This document shows positions 8,861 through 17,160 of a stretch of DNA of 64,000 nucleotides, piece by piece (position 1 is the first letter of the stretch; each line of letters begins with the position of its first letter). The stretch comes from Pandoraea pneumonica (GTDB lineage Bacteria > Pseudomonadota > Gammaproteobacteria > Burkholderiales > Burkholderiaceae). The translations under genes were made by a program, and so were the position numbers. The stretch is taken from NCBI RefSeq assembly GCF_902459645.1, contig NZ_CABPSK010000003.1, positions 496,001-560,000 of the forward strand, in the 5' to 3' direction. The notes below the pieces were generated by a model. The model worked only from the letters and a program-made list of their open reading frames with translations, ran no database searches and was not told the origin of the DNA.

Positions 8861-10360
8861 TCAATCGCGGGCATCGCCCCCGTCAGCGTCACGTTCAGGC
8901 AATTTAGGCAAGCCACTGACCGGCGGCAATGGCGTCGCGGGCGGTCCCGCCGCCGCACCGGCCGCATCTTCCAGCGGTGCAACCGCTGGCGGCGTAGCGC
9001 GCGGCAGCATACGAACGCCGCGCCAATTCCCCCACTTGTAGTAAGCGAGGGCCATCACGAGCGAGACGGCAAACCCCAGCGGGAAACTCCACCAAATCGC
9101 CTCTGCGCCCCACGTCTTTTGCATCTGCCACGCAAATGGCAGCCGAATCACCCATTGCGAGACGAACAGAATCACCAGCGGTGCCGTCACCGCCCCAGTC
9201 GCCCGCACCACACCGAATAACACGATCGTCACGCCGAACAGCACGAACGACCACGCCACGATCGCGTTGATATGTTGTGCCACGGAAATGGCATAACCGT
9301 CGCCCGGCAGAAACGCGTTCATGAACTGACGGTTGAAGAGCAAGATGGCCACCACCAGCGTGCCGGTCATTACGAAATTCAGCCCCACGCCCACGCGCCC
9401 GATGCGCGAAACGCGATCCCACAGCCCTGCGCCGACGTTCTGCGCGGTCATCGACGACACCCCCGCACCGATCGCGAGCGCAGGCATCTGCACGTAGGTC
9501 CAAAGCTGCGACGCCACCCCATAGGCCGCTGTCGTCTGCGATCCATAGCCGTTGACGAAGCCCATCATCACCATGGCCGACGACGAGATCACCACCATCT
9601 GGAGTCCCATCGGGAGCCCTTTGACCACAATCAACCGCAGCAGCCCCAGGTCGATGCGCAAGTATCCCCAGTTCTCGCGGGTGAGCCACAGCGGATCGCG
9701 GCGGCGATAGAGCGTGTAGAGCAGCGCCGCGAGGCTCACCGTCTGAGCGATGAGCGTGGCACCGGCAGACCCTGCGATGCCAAACGGCGGGATCGGCCCC
9801 CAGCCGAAGATCAGCAACGGGTTGAGAACGACGTCGAGCCCGACCGAGAGCAGCATGAAACGGAACGGCGTGCGCGCATCGCCTGCGCCGCGCAGCGCCA
9901 TCATCACGAAGTTGTAGAAGTACATCACCGGCAGCGCCACGAAGATGATGCGCAGATAGGCAATGGCAAATGCGCGGGCGTCGGACGGCGTGCCGAGCGC
10001 GTTCAATAGCTCCGGCGTGAAGATGTAGCCGAACACGGCCACCGCCATGGACATCAGCACGAAGAACGTGGCGCTCGTGCCGACGATGCGCTGCGTGAGC
10101 ACATGGTTCTTCGCGCCGATCGACTGGCCGATGAGAATGGTGTTGGCCATGCTGATGCCGAACACGACGCCCAACAAGAAGAACAGCAGGATGTTGGCGT
10201 TCGACGCCGCCGTGAGGGCCGACTCGCCGAGATAGTGGCCGATCCACATCGCGTTGATCGACGCGTTGAGCGACTGAAGCACGTTGCTGCCGAGCACCGG
10301 CAGCGAGAACCAGAAGAGCGTCTTGCCGATGGGCCCGAGGGTGAGGTCTTTTTCGGCCAT
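8861..10360 (-). CDS. MATE family multidrug/toxin efflux transporter
   Basis: A 499-residue inner-membrane transporter of the MATE family (NorM-like), which expels cationic compounds by proton or sodium antiport. It has twelve predicted membrane segments in two homologous halves: LFWFSLPVLGSNVLQSLNASIN near the N-terminus and GLPMGLQMVVISSSAMVMMGFVN at the start of the second half. An Ala/Pro-rich cytoplasmic tail ends the protein. The ATG at 10360 lies 8 bp after the stop of the upstream alpha/beta-hydrolase-fold gene, so the two are probably cotranscribed. The substrate cannot be inferred. Confidence 0.93.
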   Translation of the reverse strand: MAEKDLTLGPIGKTLFWFSLPVLGSNVLQSLNASINAMWIGHYLGESALTAASNANILLFFLLGVVFGISMANTILIGQSIGAKNHVLTQRIVGTSATFFVLMSMAVAVFGYIFTPELLNALGTPSDARAFAIAYLRIIFVALPVMYFYNFVMMALRGAGDARTPFRFMLLSVGLDVVLNPLLIFGWGPIPPFGIAGSAGATLIAQTVSLAALLYTLYRRRDPLWLTRENWGYLRIDLGLLRLIVVKGLPMGLQMVVISSSAMVMMGFVNGYGSQTTAAYGVASQLWTYVQMPALAIGAGVSSMTAQNVGAGLWDRVSRIGRVGVGLNFVMTGTLVVAILLFNRQFMNAFLPGDGYAISVAQHINAIVAWSFVLFGVTIVLFGVVRATGAVTAPLVILFVSQWVIRLPFAWQMQKTWGAEAIWWSFPLGFAVSLVMALAYYKWGNWRGVRMLPRATPPAVAPLEDAAGAAAGPPATPLPPVSGLPKLPERDADGGDARD

Positions 10361-10368
10361 GGAGGGGG

Positions 10369-11382
10369 CTATTTGGTGTCGAGCTTCACACCCGGCGCGG
10401 GCATGGGCACCGCGCATCGGTGTGCGCGAAGGTTGTCGAGAAATCGCTCGATGAGCGGCAGCACCTTCGCTTCGATGTCGGGATGCCCGTAGCCGAAGCC
10501 CGCGAAGTTGTAATGCGTAGCGCCGTCGACCACCGCAAGCCAATGGCAACCGGGCGGCAGATCGGCATACGGCGTAGTGCGCTCCTGCCACTTGCCGTCG
10601 AGCGGCGCGTCGCGGGTGCCGGTGACCAGCAGCATAGGTTTGCGGATATCGTGCCACGCCCCCGCCGGGAAGATCGGCCCCGGCCCTTGTGGCGAGAGCA
10701 CCACGTAGCCGTCGAAGCGGTCATCGCTGTCGAGGCCGAGTTTGTTCTTTGCGCCCGCCTCGAACATCACGGTGGCCGCCCCGGCCGCATGCCCCATGAA
10801 TACGGCTGGGCCGGTGCGGCATTGTGTACGGCCCCAGTGCAGCGCGGCGCCCGTGTCTTCGAGACGGTCGTCATACACTTCGGGCTCCGTAGGAAGGGCC
10901 AGCGAACCGTCGCGCATGCCGCCGCTTCGTACGCGATCGCGCAATGAGTCGCGGCTGTTGTCTTCCTTATGCGCCATCGTGATGGTGAGCCAGCCGTATT
11001 GCGAGAGTGCGCGGCCAAGCCAGGCGAGTGCGTCGCGATCGTCACCCGCGCCGGGGCTCAACACGGCCAACCCGTTGCATGCAGTCGTGGGACGAAACAC
11101 ATGAAGCAACACGTTCGCCCCGTCGCTGCGCAACACGCGCTGATCGACGCCGGTGGGTGCTGAGGTAGTCGAGGGAGATGTGGGACCAGAAGCCGACGAG
11201 GCAGGCGATGGCGTTGCAGCAGCCGATACAGAGGCCGGTTTCGGGACCGGTTTGCCCATGATGGGCGTATCCGCAGCGGTGGCGATGGCAGGCGATAGGG
11301 ACGTGACCAGAGCACAGGCGGCGAACGTCACGAACATCGTCCCGAGGGAGCGTCCCACCGTCCACCGCGCCATTCCGAGCAT
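10369..11382 (-). CDS. exported alpha/beta-hydrolase-fold protein lacking the nucleophile serine
   Basis: A 337-residue protein with an N-terminal signal peptide (to about residue 37), a Ser/Thr/Pro-rich linker (about 48-78) and an alpha/beta hydrolase fold at 80-325. The nucleophile elbow reads G197-H198-A199-A200-G201, where active relatives have Gly-x-Ser-x-Gly. The acid (Asp258, TGTRDAP) and histidine (His290, GATHYNF) are present. With Ala199 in the serine position it should not act by the normal acyl-enzyme mechanism. GGGGAG is spaced 5 nt from the ATG. It leads a two-gene operon with the MATE pump. It may be a binding or accessory pseudo-enzyme; function unknown. Confidence 0.8.
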   Translation of the reverse strand: MLGMARWTVGRSLGTMFVTFAACALVTSLSPAIATAADTPIMGKPVPKPASVSAAATPSPASSASGPTSPSTTSAPTGVDQRVLRSDGANVLLHVFRPTTACNGLAVLSPGAGDDRDALAWLGRALSQYGWLTITMAHKEDNSRDSLRDRVRSGGMRDGSLALPTEPEVYDDRLEDTGAALHWGRTQCRTGPAVFMGHAAGAATVMFEAGAKNKLGLDSDDRFDGYVVLSPQGPGPIFPAGAWHDIRKPMLLVTGTRDAPLDGKWQERTTPYADLPPGCHWLAVVDGATHYNFAGFGYGHPDIEAKVLPLIERFLDNLRAHRCAVPMPAPGVKLDTK

Positions 11383-11670
11383 CCGTTCTCCCCTGAAAAC
11401 TGGAAGTGCAAAGTCAGGACGCCCGGTCTCGCGCCGAAGTCCCGCTGCGACATCACACGATGGGCCATCTTAGCGCGGATTGCGTAGGGGCTCGCATGAT
11501 TTTTGCGTGTCGAATGCGTGTCTCGCGTGCGCAACGCGCGCGAGGCGGGGCGCTTGCGGGCAGTGTGACTTCGTGCCCTGCCCCGTGCGGTAACGGGGCG
11601 GGCAGAATTACCGGGATTGCTATGGGGAGATTCGGGAGAATCGGGAGAAGCAGGAGATTTGCCGCCCGGG

Positions 11671-12978
11671 TCAGGCCCGCTGTCCTGCCGCCTTCGTTTG
11701 GCCGCGCATCTCTCGCGCGATACCAAGCGCCGATGCATACCCCGCAGGATCGAAGCGCCAGGTCAGCGCCACGAGGGCAACGTTCACACCGACGAGCGCA
11801 ATCCACGCGGGCGTGAAACCGCCGGTCAAGGCGCGCACGGCACCCGCAGCAAACGGCGCGAGTGCGGCGATGCAAAAACCCACCCCCTGCATAAACGCAG
11901 CAAGCGCTGCCGCATGACGCGGGTGGGCGTGATGATCCAGCGCGAGCACCAGGCCCAGCGAGAACGTGCCGCCCAGTCCAAAACCGATCGCCCCGATCCA
12001 CACCCAAGGTGCCGCTTCGGGGGCCACGACAAGACCAGCCAGCCCGGCAAGCGTTGCCACCAGCGCCAACGTCAGCCAACGGCGACGGTCGACATTGCGC
12101 CGCGCCAGCCACGGCAGCGCCAGCGCCGCCACCACCTGACACGCCGTCAGTGCGGCGAGCAACGCCCCGCTTTGTGTCGCGCTCATGCCCGTCTGTTGAT
12201 AGAACGGCGGCAGCCACGCGACCATCGTCGTATAGGTGCAGTTGATCAATCCGAAGTAGATGGCGAGCGTCCACGCCCGCGGCTTGCGCAACAGATCGAA
12301 CATCGACGGTTCGCGCAGCGCATCGTGAACGGCGGCTTTGCGTTGCGCGGCGCGCGTCGAAGCGTCCGCCTTCGACAACACGGCGGCATGACGCGCGACG
12401 AGCGCTTGCGTCACCTCGGGGCTGACCGCCGCCTGCGTGCCCAGCGGCGCACGCCACCAAGCCATTGCGGCCGCCGCGACCACTGCAAGCCACATCCCAA
12501 GCCCAACGCGCCAGTCGTCGGCCAGCGACGACACCCACGGGCTCGCCGCCGCGCCAAGTCCGCCGCCGCCCATGAGCGCCGCCGAATAGAGCCCCATCAT
12601 TGCCGTCATGCGCGCGGCGCTGTAGTTCGCCTTCACGACACCGGGCAGCAATGCCTGAATGATGGCGATGCCAATGCCCGAGGCTAGCGCCGTCGCGAGC
12701 ATCAGCACCGTATCGTCGGCGATGAAACGTACTCCGCAGGCCAGTGCGAGCGCCGCCAAGCCGAGCAGCACGCCGCGCCGCTCACCGAGTCGCCGGGTCA
12801 GCCCGCTCGCCGCGAACGCGCCTGCGCCCATGGCGAGCACAGGCAGCGACGTGAGCAACGCCGCGACCGGAAAACTCATCCCCGTCGCCTCGCGAATCTG
12901 CGGCAACAACGGACTGATCGAAGTGAGCGTCGGGCGCAGCGTGAGACCGACCGCGACAATCGCAAGCCAAAGCGTCAT
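11671..12978 (-). CDS. CynX/NimT-type MFS transporter
   Basis: A 435-residue major facilitator of the CynX/NimT group, with twelve hydrophobic segments and the early motif LTLRPTLTSISPLLPQIREATG that is characteristic of this group, plus GERRGVLLGLAALALACGVRF in the loop 2-3 region. Its ATG overlaps the stop of the amidohydrolase gene (ATGA at 12975-12978), so the two are translationally coupled. It is the last gene of the DUF3311-symporter-amidohydrolase-MFS operon. Known members move small anions such as cyanate or nitroimidazoles; here it may export a product of the deaminase or import its substrate. Confidence 0.88.
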   Translation of the reverse strand: MTLWLAIVAVGLTLRPTLTSISPLLPQIREATGMSFPVAALLTSLPVLAMGAGAFAASGLTRRLGERRGVLLGLAALALACGVRFIADDTVLMLATALASGIGIAIIQALLPGVVKANYSAARMTAMMGLYSAALMGGGGLGAAASPWVSSLADDWRVGLGMWLAVVAAAAMAWWRAPLGTQAAVSPEVTQALVARHAAVLSKADASTRAAQRKAAVHDALREPSMFDLLRKPRAWTLAIYFGLINCTYTTMVAWLPPFYQQTGMSATQSGALLAALTACQVVAALALPWLARRNVDRRRWLTLALVATLAGLAGLVVAPEAAPWVWIGAIGFGLGGTFSLGLVLALDHHAHPRHAAALAAFMQGVGFCIAALAPFAAGAVRALTGGFTPAWIALVGVNVALVALTWRFDPAGYASALGIAREMRGQTKAAGQRA

Positions 12979-14189
12979 ACCGCGACACCCTCGCGCACGA
13001 CGACGTGGCCGTTGGCCACCACCCAGCGGCGCGGCGCGCGCGTGACGACGGCTTGCGCAGCGTTCAGTGCATCCACGAGCACCAGATCGGCCCGTGCGCC
13101 CACCGTCAGACCGTAATCCGCAAAGCCGCACACTTGCGCGCCCTGATGCGTCACGCAGTCGAGCGCGATATCGAGCTCGTCGTCGCGGCGCAGGTTGTAG
13201 CGCAGGCCGATCATCATGGCGCGCTCGAGCATGTCGGGCGAACCGTAGGGCGTCCAGGTGTCGCGAATGCCGTCGTTGCCGCCCGCGAGCGGCACACCGG
13301 CTTGACGGCACGCCATAAGCGGCGGCACGACGCGCGACGGCGGTGCGGTGGTGATGAGCGACACACCGGCATCGGCCAAGCGCGCGAGCAACGCCGCTGC
13401 GCGCGCGGCATCGAGTTCGCCCAGACAAAACGCATGCGAGACGACGACCTTGCCTTGCATGCCGAGGGCGGCGATACGCTCGAGCATCAGCTCGAACGAG
13501 AACACCCCCATCTCGCCCGGTTCGTGCAAATGAATGTCGACGGGACAGCCATGCTTGTCGGCCAGCGCAAACATCGCGTCGAGCGACTTCGCCGGGTCGC
13601 GGTCGATGGCGCAAGGATCGAGCCAGCCCAGCACATCGGCCCCACGTGCCAGCGCGTCGTCGAGCAGGGCGACAGTGCCATCACGATCGAGCACGCCCGA
13701 CTGCGGAAACGCCACGATTTGCATATCGAGCGTATCGGCCAACGTTTCGCGCGTGGCGAGTACGCCGTCGAGATGGCACAAGCCAGCATCGGTATCGATA
13801 TCGACGTGTGTGCGCAGACGCGTCGTCCCCGCCGCCAGAAACGCGCGGCCCAGCGCGAGCGAAGCCGCACCGGCGTCATGCCCGCTGGTCGCACGCCACG
13901 TCCGCTCGTTATCGATACGGTCGATCAAGCGTGTGCCGCATTCGTTGACGTACCACGGCATGCCCCACACGGTTTTATCCAGATGCGTGTGTGCTTCCAC
14001 AAGCCCCGGCATCAGCAAAGCGCCGCGTGCATCGATCGACTCGGCGGCGTCCGACTTTGCAGCGTTCAACGCAGGCAACGACGCGCCGATGGCGGCAATC
14101 GTCGCCCGCCCGGTGCCGTCGCGCTCGATGCGCACCTCGACGGGGGAGCCGTCGAGCGCGCGGGCATTGCGAATTTCCAACGTTGTCAT
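12975..14189 (-). CDS. cytosine-deaminase-like metal-dependent amidohydrolase
   Basis: A 404-residue cytosolic amidohydrolase of the CodA-like branch. The metal ligands are visible: H67-x-H69 in VEAHTHLDKT, HLHEPGE near 205, SHAFCLG near 245 and the catalytic Asp in GNDGIRDTWTP near 300. These fit hydrolytic deamination of a pyrimidine, triazine or related N-heterocycle. E. coli CodA has HCDEIDDE where this protein has HLHEPGEMG, so the substrate may differ. The start lies 3 bp after the symporter stop and the stop overlaps the MFS start. Family is secure, substrate is not. Confidence 0.85.
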   Translation of the reverse strand: MTTLEIRNARALDGSPVEVRIERDGTGRATIAAIGASLPALNAAKSDAAESIDARGALLMPGLVEAHTHLDKTVWGMPWYVNECGTRLIDRIDNERTWRATSGHDAGAASLALGRAFLAAGTTRLRTHVDIDTDAGLCHLDGVLATRETLADTLDMQIVAFPQSGVLDRDGTVALLDDALARGADVLGWLDPCAIDRDPAKSLDAMFALADKHGCPVDIHLHEPGEMGVFSFELMLERIAALGMQGKVVVSHAFCLGELDAARAAALLARLADAGVSLITTAPPSRVVPPLMACRQAGVPLAGGNDGIRDTWTPYGSPDMLERAMMIGLRYNLRRDDELDIALDCVTHQGAQVCGFADYGLTVGARADLVLVDALNAAQAVVTRAPRRWVVANGHVVVREGVAV

Positions 14190-14192
14190 GAA

Positions 14193-15668
14193 TCAAGTTC
14201 CTTGCGCCAGTCCCGGCGCGACATTGCGGGCGCGTGTCAGCACGCTGACGACCACGAACGTGACCGCGTTCACAGCGAGTGCCACGAGCCCCATGTTGAT
14301 CGACGCCACCGAGTCCGGTGCCGCGGGCAACAGCGTATGCAGGTTCACGTCGAGCGTGACGGCGAACGCCAACACGACTGCACCAGCACCAATGCCCGCA
14401 AACGCGCCGTACTTGTTACCGAACGGACGCGGCAGCAAGCTCGCCACGAACGACGGGAACAACTGCGTGAGCAGGCTCGATGCGAACAGCGCCAGCGCGA
14501 CGAACGTCGCCCCACCGCGCAACACGAAGAACACGGCCACCAGCCCGAACACCGGCAGTACGCGCTTGGCAAGCTTGGCCACGAAGGCGTCGCTCGCGTG
14601 CGGCGCGAAGCCGTCGCGGTACACATTCTTGGCGAGCAGCGTCGACGCATTGAGCAGAATCATCGAACCCGGCACCAGCGCGGTCAACACCCCCACGCCA
14701 CCGATCACGCCGACGAACCACGGCGAGAACGTCTGCTTGACGATGCGCAGCAGCGCGAGATCCGAATCGGCGCCCGTGAGGCCCGGCACTTGCAGGATGG
14801 CGGCAAAGCCCACGAAGAACATGAACGCGATGACCATCTGATAGAGCGGCATCAGAATCGTGTTCTTACGCACGGCCGTCTCGCTCTTGGCCGCATACAC
14901 CGACGTGAACACGTACGGGTACAGGTAGTAGCCGAGCGAGGTCAGCAGAATGGTCGAGTTATACCAAGACAGCGTGAGGCCGCTCGTCGGCATTTGCAGA
15001 AAGCCCGGACGCGCTGCCTCGATACGATCGAACATCTCGCCGAAGCCGCCGAAGTAATGCAGCGGCAAATAGATGCCGAGGAAGATGGCGATCACCAGAA
15101 TCAGGATGTCCTTGTAAATCGCGATGCTCGCCGAGCCGTGAATGCCGGACACCGTGATGTAGAGCACCATCGAGATGGCACCGCACCAGATGGCGACCGT
15201 CGGCGTAATCGTGCCGTACGACGCCTCGGACACGATGATGCCCAACCCGCGCAACTGAATGATGAGGAGTGCGCTCATGCCCAGCACGGCGACGAGCGAC
15301 ACCACCACACCCAGCGCGCGCGAGCGATAGGCACTCGCGAAGAAATCCGAAAACGACACGCAACCGTGGCGCGTCGCATGACGCCACGCGGCGGGCAGCA
15401 TCCAATAGCCGAGCAGATACGCGAGTGCACCGTAAGCCAGGATGTAGAACGCGGGCGGTCCCTTGCTGTAAGCCCAACCGCTCGCGCCCAGAAACGTGAA
15501 CGTCGAGAACGCCTCGCCAGCCATGAGCAGGAAGACGAGTAGCGTGCCGAAGCCACGCCCGCCCACGGCCCATTGCTCCAGACTCATCTTTCGGCCGCCG
15601 CGTGCGCGCAGACCGACAAACAGCGCAAAGACGAGAAACGCCGCAATTACGGTGAGTGCGGCGTTCAT
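14193..15668 (-). CDS. sodium:solute symporter family permease
   Basis: A 491-residue permease of the sodium/solute symporter family with about thirteen membrane helices. The SSS landmark FLLMAGEAFSTFTFLGASGWAYSKG lies near residues 47-71 and GGVGVLTALVPGSMILLNASTLLAKN lies in the C-terminal half. Its ATG overlaps the stop of the small DUF3311 gene by ATGA (15665-15668), a pairing known for a subset of these symporters in which the small protein is an accessory subunit. It probably imports the substrate of the downstream amidohydrolase. Confidence 0.92.
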   Translation of the reverse strand: MNAALTVIAAFLVFALFVGLRARGGRKMSLEQWAVGGRGFGTLLVFLLMAGEAFSTFTFLGASGWAYSKGPPAFYILAYGALAYLLGYWMLPAAWRHATRHGCVSFSDFFASAYRSRALGVVVSLVAVLGMSALLIIQLRGLGIIVSEASYGTITPTVAIWCGAISMVLYITVSGIHGSASIAIYKDILILVIAIFLGIYLPLHYFGGFGEMFDRIEAARPGFLQMPTSGLTLSWYNSTILLTSLGYYLYPYVFTSVYAAKSETAVRKNTILMPLYQMVIAFMFFVGFAAILQVPGLTGADSDLALLRIVKQTFSPWFVGVIGGVGVLTALVPGSMILLNASTLLAKNVYRDGFAPHASDAFVAKLAKRVLPVFGLVAVFFVLRGGATFVALALFASSLLTQLFPSFVASLLPRPFGNKYGAFAGIGAGAVVLAFAVTLDVNLHTLLPAAPDSVASINMGLVALAVNAVTFVVVSVLTRARNVAPGLAQGT

Positions 15669-15913
15669 GATGCGGCTCCCGAGCGCTTGTGCGCCTCGTT
15701 GGCGGCGGCAGCGCGATCGGCCGCAGCGGCTTCGCGCGATCCGTCGAAGCGGAACATCACCACCATGACGACCGACGTGAGCAGCAGCCAGACAATGTTC
15801 CATGTCATCAGGAACGGCAGACCGGCGAGCCGGGTGCCCACGTGTTCGGCGAGCCAGCCGCCGCTGTAAAAGGCCGCGATAGGCAGCGCGGCCAGACAAT
15901 GTACGAGTTTCAT
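15665..15913 (-). CDS. DUF3311 small membrane protein, symporter partner
   Basis: An 82-residue protein with two hydrophobic segments (about 5-25 and 34-55, including FLMTWNIVWLLLTSVVMVVM) and a charged Ala-rich tail. DUF3311 proteins regularly lie directly upstream of sodium:solute symporters and are thought to be small subunits. The stop overlaps the symporter start, implying matched synthesis. It is the first gene of the operon, 80 bp from the GntR-type palindrome. Confidence 0.85.
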   Translation of the reverse strand: MKLVHCLAALPIAAFYSGGWLAEHVGTRLAGLPFLMTWNIVWLLLTSVVMVVMFRFDGSREAAAADRAAAANEAHKRSGAAS

Positions 15914-15967
15914 GACGTCTCCAGACCCAATGCAAAACGAGGGGGATGACCGCTGTCGTGCGGCCGG

Positions 15968-16010
15968 ATGGTTTTAACCGTAGAATGAACCACGAAATGG
16001 TTAACCATTT
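15968..16010. promoter_or_regulatory. GntR-type operator: 16-bp perfect palindrome plus a second copy
   Basis: AAATGGTTAACCATTT at 15995-16010 is a perfect palindrome; an imperfect copy ATGGTTTTAACC is at 15968-15979. FCD-class GntR proteins bind TGGT-N-ACCA type sites. It lies between the divergent GntR gene and the DUF3311 operon, so it most likely controls one or both. Confidence 0.7.
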
Positions 16011-16193
16011 TTGTTGACCATTATCGGCAGTGCGGTGCCAAAATGCAAGATCGCGCCGCCGGTAGCGGTCGAACCGAGGGTTTTCCACGGCAACGCAAAG
16101 GGCTGGGGCCGCCGGGTACAATGCGCCCCACAGACACGTCTGCCGGTCGATTGCCGGTAGTGCGCCATCGAATGATTGATACGGAGGGAAGGT

Positions 16194-16985
16194 TTGAGCC
16201 GCACTGCACCGGCGCCGCAACACGCGGCGTCAGACCCCGACACCGCGCCAGCCCTGCCGACGACGGACGACGCCCAAGGCGCGGGCAGCGCCGGGCAGCA
16301 AATCGAAGCCCGGGTCTACGCCGCCATTTCGCAAGCCTTGCTCTCGGGCAAGTTGCGCCCGGGGATGCCGTTGCGCGAGCGCAATCTTGCACAGGCGTTC
16401 GACTGCACGCGCGGTGCCGTGCGCAAGGTGCTCGCGCGGCTCGGTTTCGAGGGCAAACTGGTGCTCGAACCCAACCGAGGCGCGTTTGTGCCGCAACCCT
16501 CGCTCGACGACATCCGTCAGACCTATCGGGCGCGGCGCGTTCTGGAAACCGGCGTGATCGCCAGCGTTTGCGGCCAGTTGAGCGAGACGCAACTCGCGCA
16601 TCTCGATGCGCACGTGGCCGACGAAGCCGAGTCGCATGCCCAGGGCACGCATGAGCGCTCGATCCGGCTCGCAGGCGAATTCCATCTGAAGTTGATCGAC
16701 ACGGCGAATAGCGTCGAGTTGGAGACGTTCGCGCGTCAACTCGTGGCGAAAACCGAGCTCTACAAGGCGCTGTTCGATCCGGCGGAGTTCATGCACTGCG
16801 CGCCGACGGAGCACGCCCAACTGGTGGCCCGCTTGCGCGCCGGGCAAACGCAGGCGGCCATCGCACTCGCCACGGCACATCTGGACGAACTGGAGGCACG
16901 CGTGCTCACGCGGGCAGCGGCTGCCGAGACACCCGATTTCCACGCGATCTTCGCCGAGGCGTTCGCGAACGCTGGCACGCGCTGA
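16194..16985 (+). CDS. GntR family regulator, FCD subclass
   Basis: A 263-residue regulator with an N-terminal winged helix (about residues 35-100: MPLRERNLAQAFDCTRGAVRKVLARL, then FEGKLVLEPNRGAFVPQPS) and an all-helical FCD effector domain to about 245. The start chosen is a TTG at 16194, because GGAGGG (16183-16188) sits 5 nt before it; an earlier TTG at 16176 has no such signal. It is divergent from the DUF3311-symporter-amidohydrolase-MFS operon across 280 bp containing a matching palindrome. It is probably a repressor released by the imported substrate or its product. Confidence 0.9.
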   Translation: MSRTAPAPQHAASDPDTAPALPTTDDAQGAGSAGQQIEARVYAAISQALLSGKLRPGMPLRERNLAQAFDCTRGAVRKVLARLGFEGKLVLEPNRGAFVPQPSLDDIRQTYRARRVLETGVIASVCGQLSETQLAHLDAHVADEAESHAQGTHERSIRLAGEFHLKLIDTANSVELETFARQLVAKTELYKALFDPAEFMHCAPTEHAQLVARLRAGQTQAAIALATAHLDELEARVLTRAAAAETPDFHAIFAEAFANAGTR

Positions 16986-17160
16986 TCTTCCGGTCCTGGG
17001 CTATCGCGCCTGCCCGCTCCGGCTCACGCCCGTCAAGCCGGGCGCAACATTCCCACCACGGCGGTTGGGTCGCGTCGCGCTGGCGGCGCAATCGGGGTAT
17101 ATTTCGCCTCAACCCGATTCGCCGTTCCCCCGCACGACGCACGAAGCCCGAAGGTAGCCC

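Noticed and set aside
11620-11660. GGGAGA-rich tract considered as a repeat or regulatory element
   Set aside because: Units are irregular and lie in a gene gap between two minus-strand genes; no clear signal.
13005-15542. Long plus-strand open frame (845 codons) opposite the amidohydrolase and symporter genes
   Set aside because: Shadow of two well-supported minus-strand genes, with Arg/His/Gln-rich composition.
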